Below, one piece after another: positions 6,678 to 7,389 of a stretch of 7,389 bases of DNA (the first letter of the stretch is position 1; each line of letters opens with the position of its first letter). The notes beneath the pieces are model-generated. The model saw only the letters and a program-made list of their open reading frames with translations, was not told the origin of the DNA and made no database searches. The translations under genes and the position numbers were made by a program. This stretch comes from an uncultured Bacilli bacterium. Lineage in GTDB: Bacteria; Bacillota_I; Bacilli_A; RF39; UBA660. The stretch lies in the NCBI GenBank assembly GCA_944364705.1, contig CALVWH010000173.1, positions 1 to 7,389 on the forward strand, in the 5' to 3' direction.

Positions 6678-7389
6678 GTAGAGAAAGAATAATCCCCGAT
6701 AGGGGACGGAAACGGAACGGATGAAAAGGTTGATACAGGAGGCGAAGGAAACCGTAGAGAAAGAATAATCCCCGATAGGGGACGGAAACCCACTCTTGCC
6801 ACTTCTTTTGCAAATTCTTTTAATCGTAGAGAAAGAATAATCCCCGATAGGGGACGGAAACATTATTACACGCTGGATCAGGCAAGGGAAATCATTGTAG
6901 AGAAAGAGTAATCCCCGATAGGGGACGGAAACTATCTGGTCTTAAATATTCTGCTCATCATTTCCGCTTCCTGTAGAGAAAGAATAATCCCCGATAGGGG
7001 ACGGAAACATCATCTTTCCCCTCCTACCATTTAGCGATAATATGTAGAGAAAGAATACTCCCCGATAGGGGACGGAAACGCCGAATTCCTGTTATTCCCA
7101 TTTCTTCCGCGACTGTAGAGAAAGAATAATCCCCGATAGGGGACGGAAACCATTCCGCGAGTCATATAAATGGATCCCGGATAATCGTAGAGAAAGAATA
7201 ATCCCCGATAGGGGACGGAAACTTGATAACTGCCTCGAAATCTCCGGTAAATTCCGGGTAGAGAAAGAATAATCCCCGATAGGGGACGGAAACTGCTCTC
7301 AACCAGCCTTTGAGCGATCATTCTCTGTAGAGAAAGAATAATCCCCGATAGGGGACGGAAACCAGTCATCCGGTTTTATTCATTATGTT
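6678..7389 (+). CRISPR. Type III-A CRISPR array, ten repeats, truncated by the window end
   Basis: Repeats of 36 bp begin with GTAGAGAAAGAATAA and end with TCCCCGATAGGGGACGGAAAC minus its first base. They lie at 6678-6713, 6754-6789, 6826-6861, 6897-6932, 6973-7008, 7044-7079, 7115-7150, 7187-7222, 7258-7293 and 7327-7362. Eight are identical; repeat 4 has A12 to G and repeat 6 has A15 to C. Spacers 1-9 measure 40, 36, 35, 40, 35, 35, 36, 35 and 33 nt; spacer 10 is cut at 27 nt by the window edge. CCCC-GATA-GGGG, extended by a T-A pair, forms a 5-bp stem. Cas6 cleavage near its 3' base would leave the 8-nt handle ACGGAAAC, the same handle recalled for Streptococcus thermophilus III-A repeats. 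Neither variant base touches stem or handle. No spacer shows a convincing match elsewhere in the window. Confidence 0.98.

Noticed and set aside
6503..6724. Open frame of 73 codons overlapping the csm5 end, the leader and repeat 1
   Set aside because: It runs in another frame of csm5 and into the array, with no family resemblance.
6714..6753. Possible self-match of spacer 1 to the csm2-csm3 gap (shared ACAGGAGGC near 3820-3828)
   Set aside because: Only nine bases match, centred on a generic AGGAGG ribosome binding sequence and on the same strand as the mRNA, so the crRNA would not pair with it.
6745..6753. The end of spacer 1 (GAAGGAAACC) resembles the repeat end (GACGGAAAC), hinting at a slipped or partial repeat
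   Set aside because: The similarity is about eight bases, nothing upstream of it matches the repeat, and the spacer length of 40 nt is also seen for spacer 4.
6624..7369. Open frames on the - strand across the array, with recurring FPSPIGDYSFST or FRPLSGIILSL units
   Set aside because: The apparent protein repeats are translations of the 36-bp CRISPR repeat in different frames; the region is a CRISPR array, not a repeat protein.

Overview
The window holds a compact type III-A (Csm) CRISPR-Cas locus, all on the + strand, followed by the start of its CRISPR array. Moderately low GC, strong AGGAGG-type ribosome binding sites, GTG/TTG starts and tightly overlapping genes suggest a Firmicute. The protein style and the ArsC/Spx-like neighbour fit Clostridia, plausibly Lachnospiraceae; the taxon is an inference.

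Layout. Positions 1-93 are the 3' end of an ArsC/Spx-family gene unrelated to CRISPR, closed by a strong intrinsic terminator (about 151-200). The 170-bp gap that follows carries a perfect dyad (277-298) and a candidate extended -10 promoter (301-329). An operon then runs cas6 (383-1114), cas10/csm1 (1118-3439), csm2 (3439-3816), csm3 (3834-4520), csm4 (4517-5455) and csm5 (5452-6543). Gaps are at most 17 bp, and three junctions overlap by 1-4 nt. A 134-bp leader-like region (6544-6677) with unusual repeat and hairpin structure precedes the array, which starts at 6678 and runs off the right edge. Visible are ten 36-bp repeats, nine complete spacers of 33-40 nt and one partial spacer.

How it works together (family knowledge plus visible motifs). 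Cas6 cuts the array transcript just 3' of the CCCC-GATA-GGGG hairpin, leaving an 8-nt ACGGAAAC 5' handle. Csm1-5 assemble on the crRNA: Csm4 with Cas10 at the handle end, Csm3/Csm2 filaments along the spacer, Csm5 at the 3' end. Target RNA is cut by Csm3 (D32 present). Target binding switches on the Cas10 HD nuclease (H15-D16 present) and the cyclic-oligoadenylate synthase palm (GGDD 580-583 present). All core active sites look intact. No Csm6/Csx1/Can-type effector and no cas1/cas2 lie in the window, so signalling output and spacer acquisition must be encoded downstream of the array or elsewhere.

The core system is a known class and is not itself new. Less explained are the leader (13-bp direct repeats flanking 11-bp inverted repeats, plus a GC-rich hairpin abutting repeat 1), the dyad next to the cas promoter, and two spacers whose complements look like phage-type gene junctions with a ribosome binding site and start codon.
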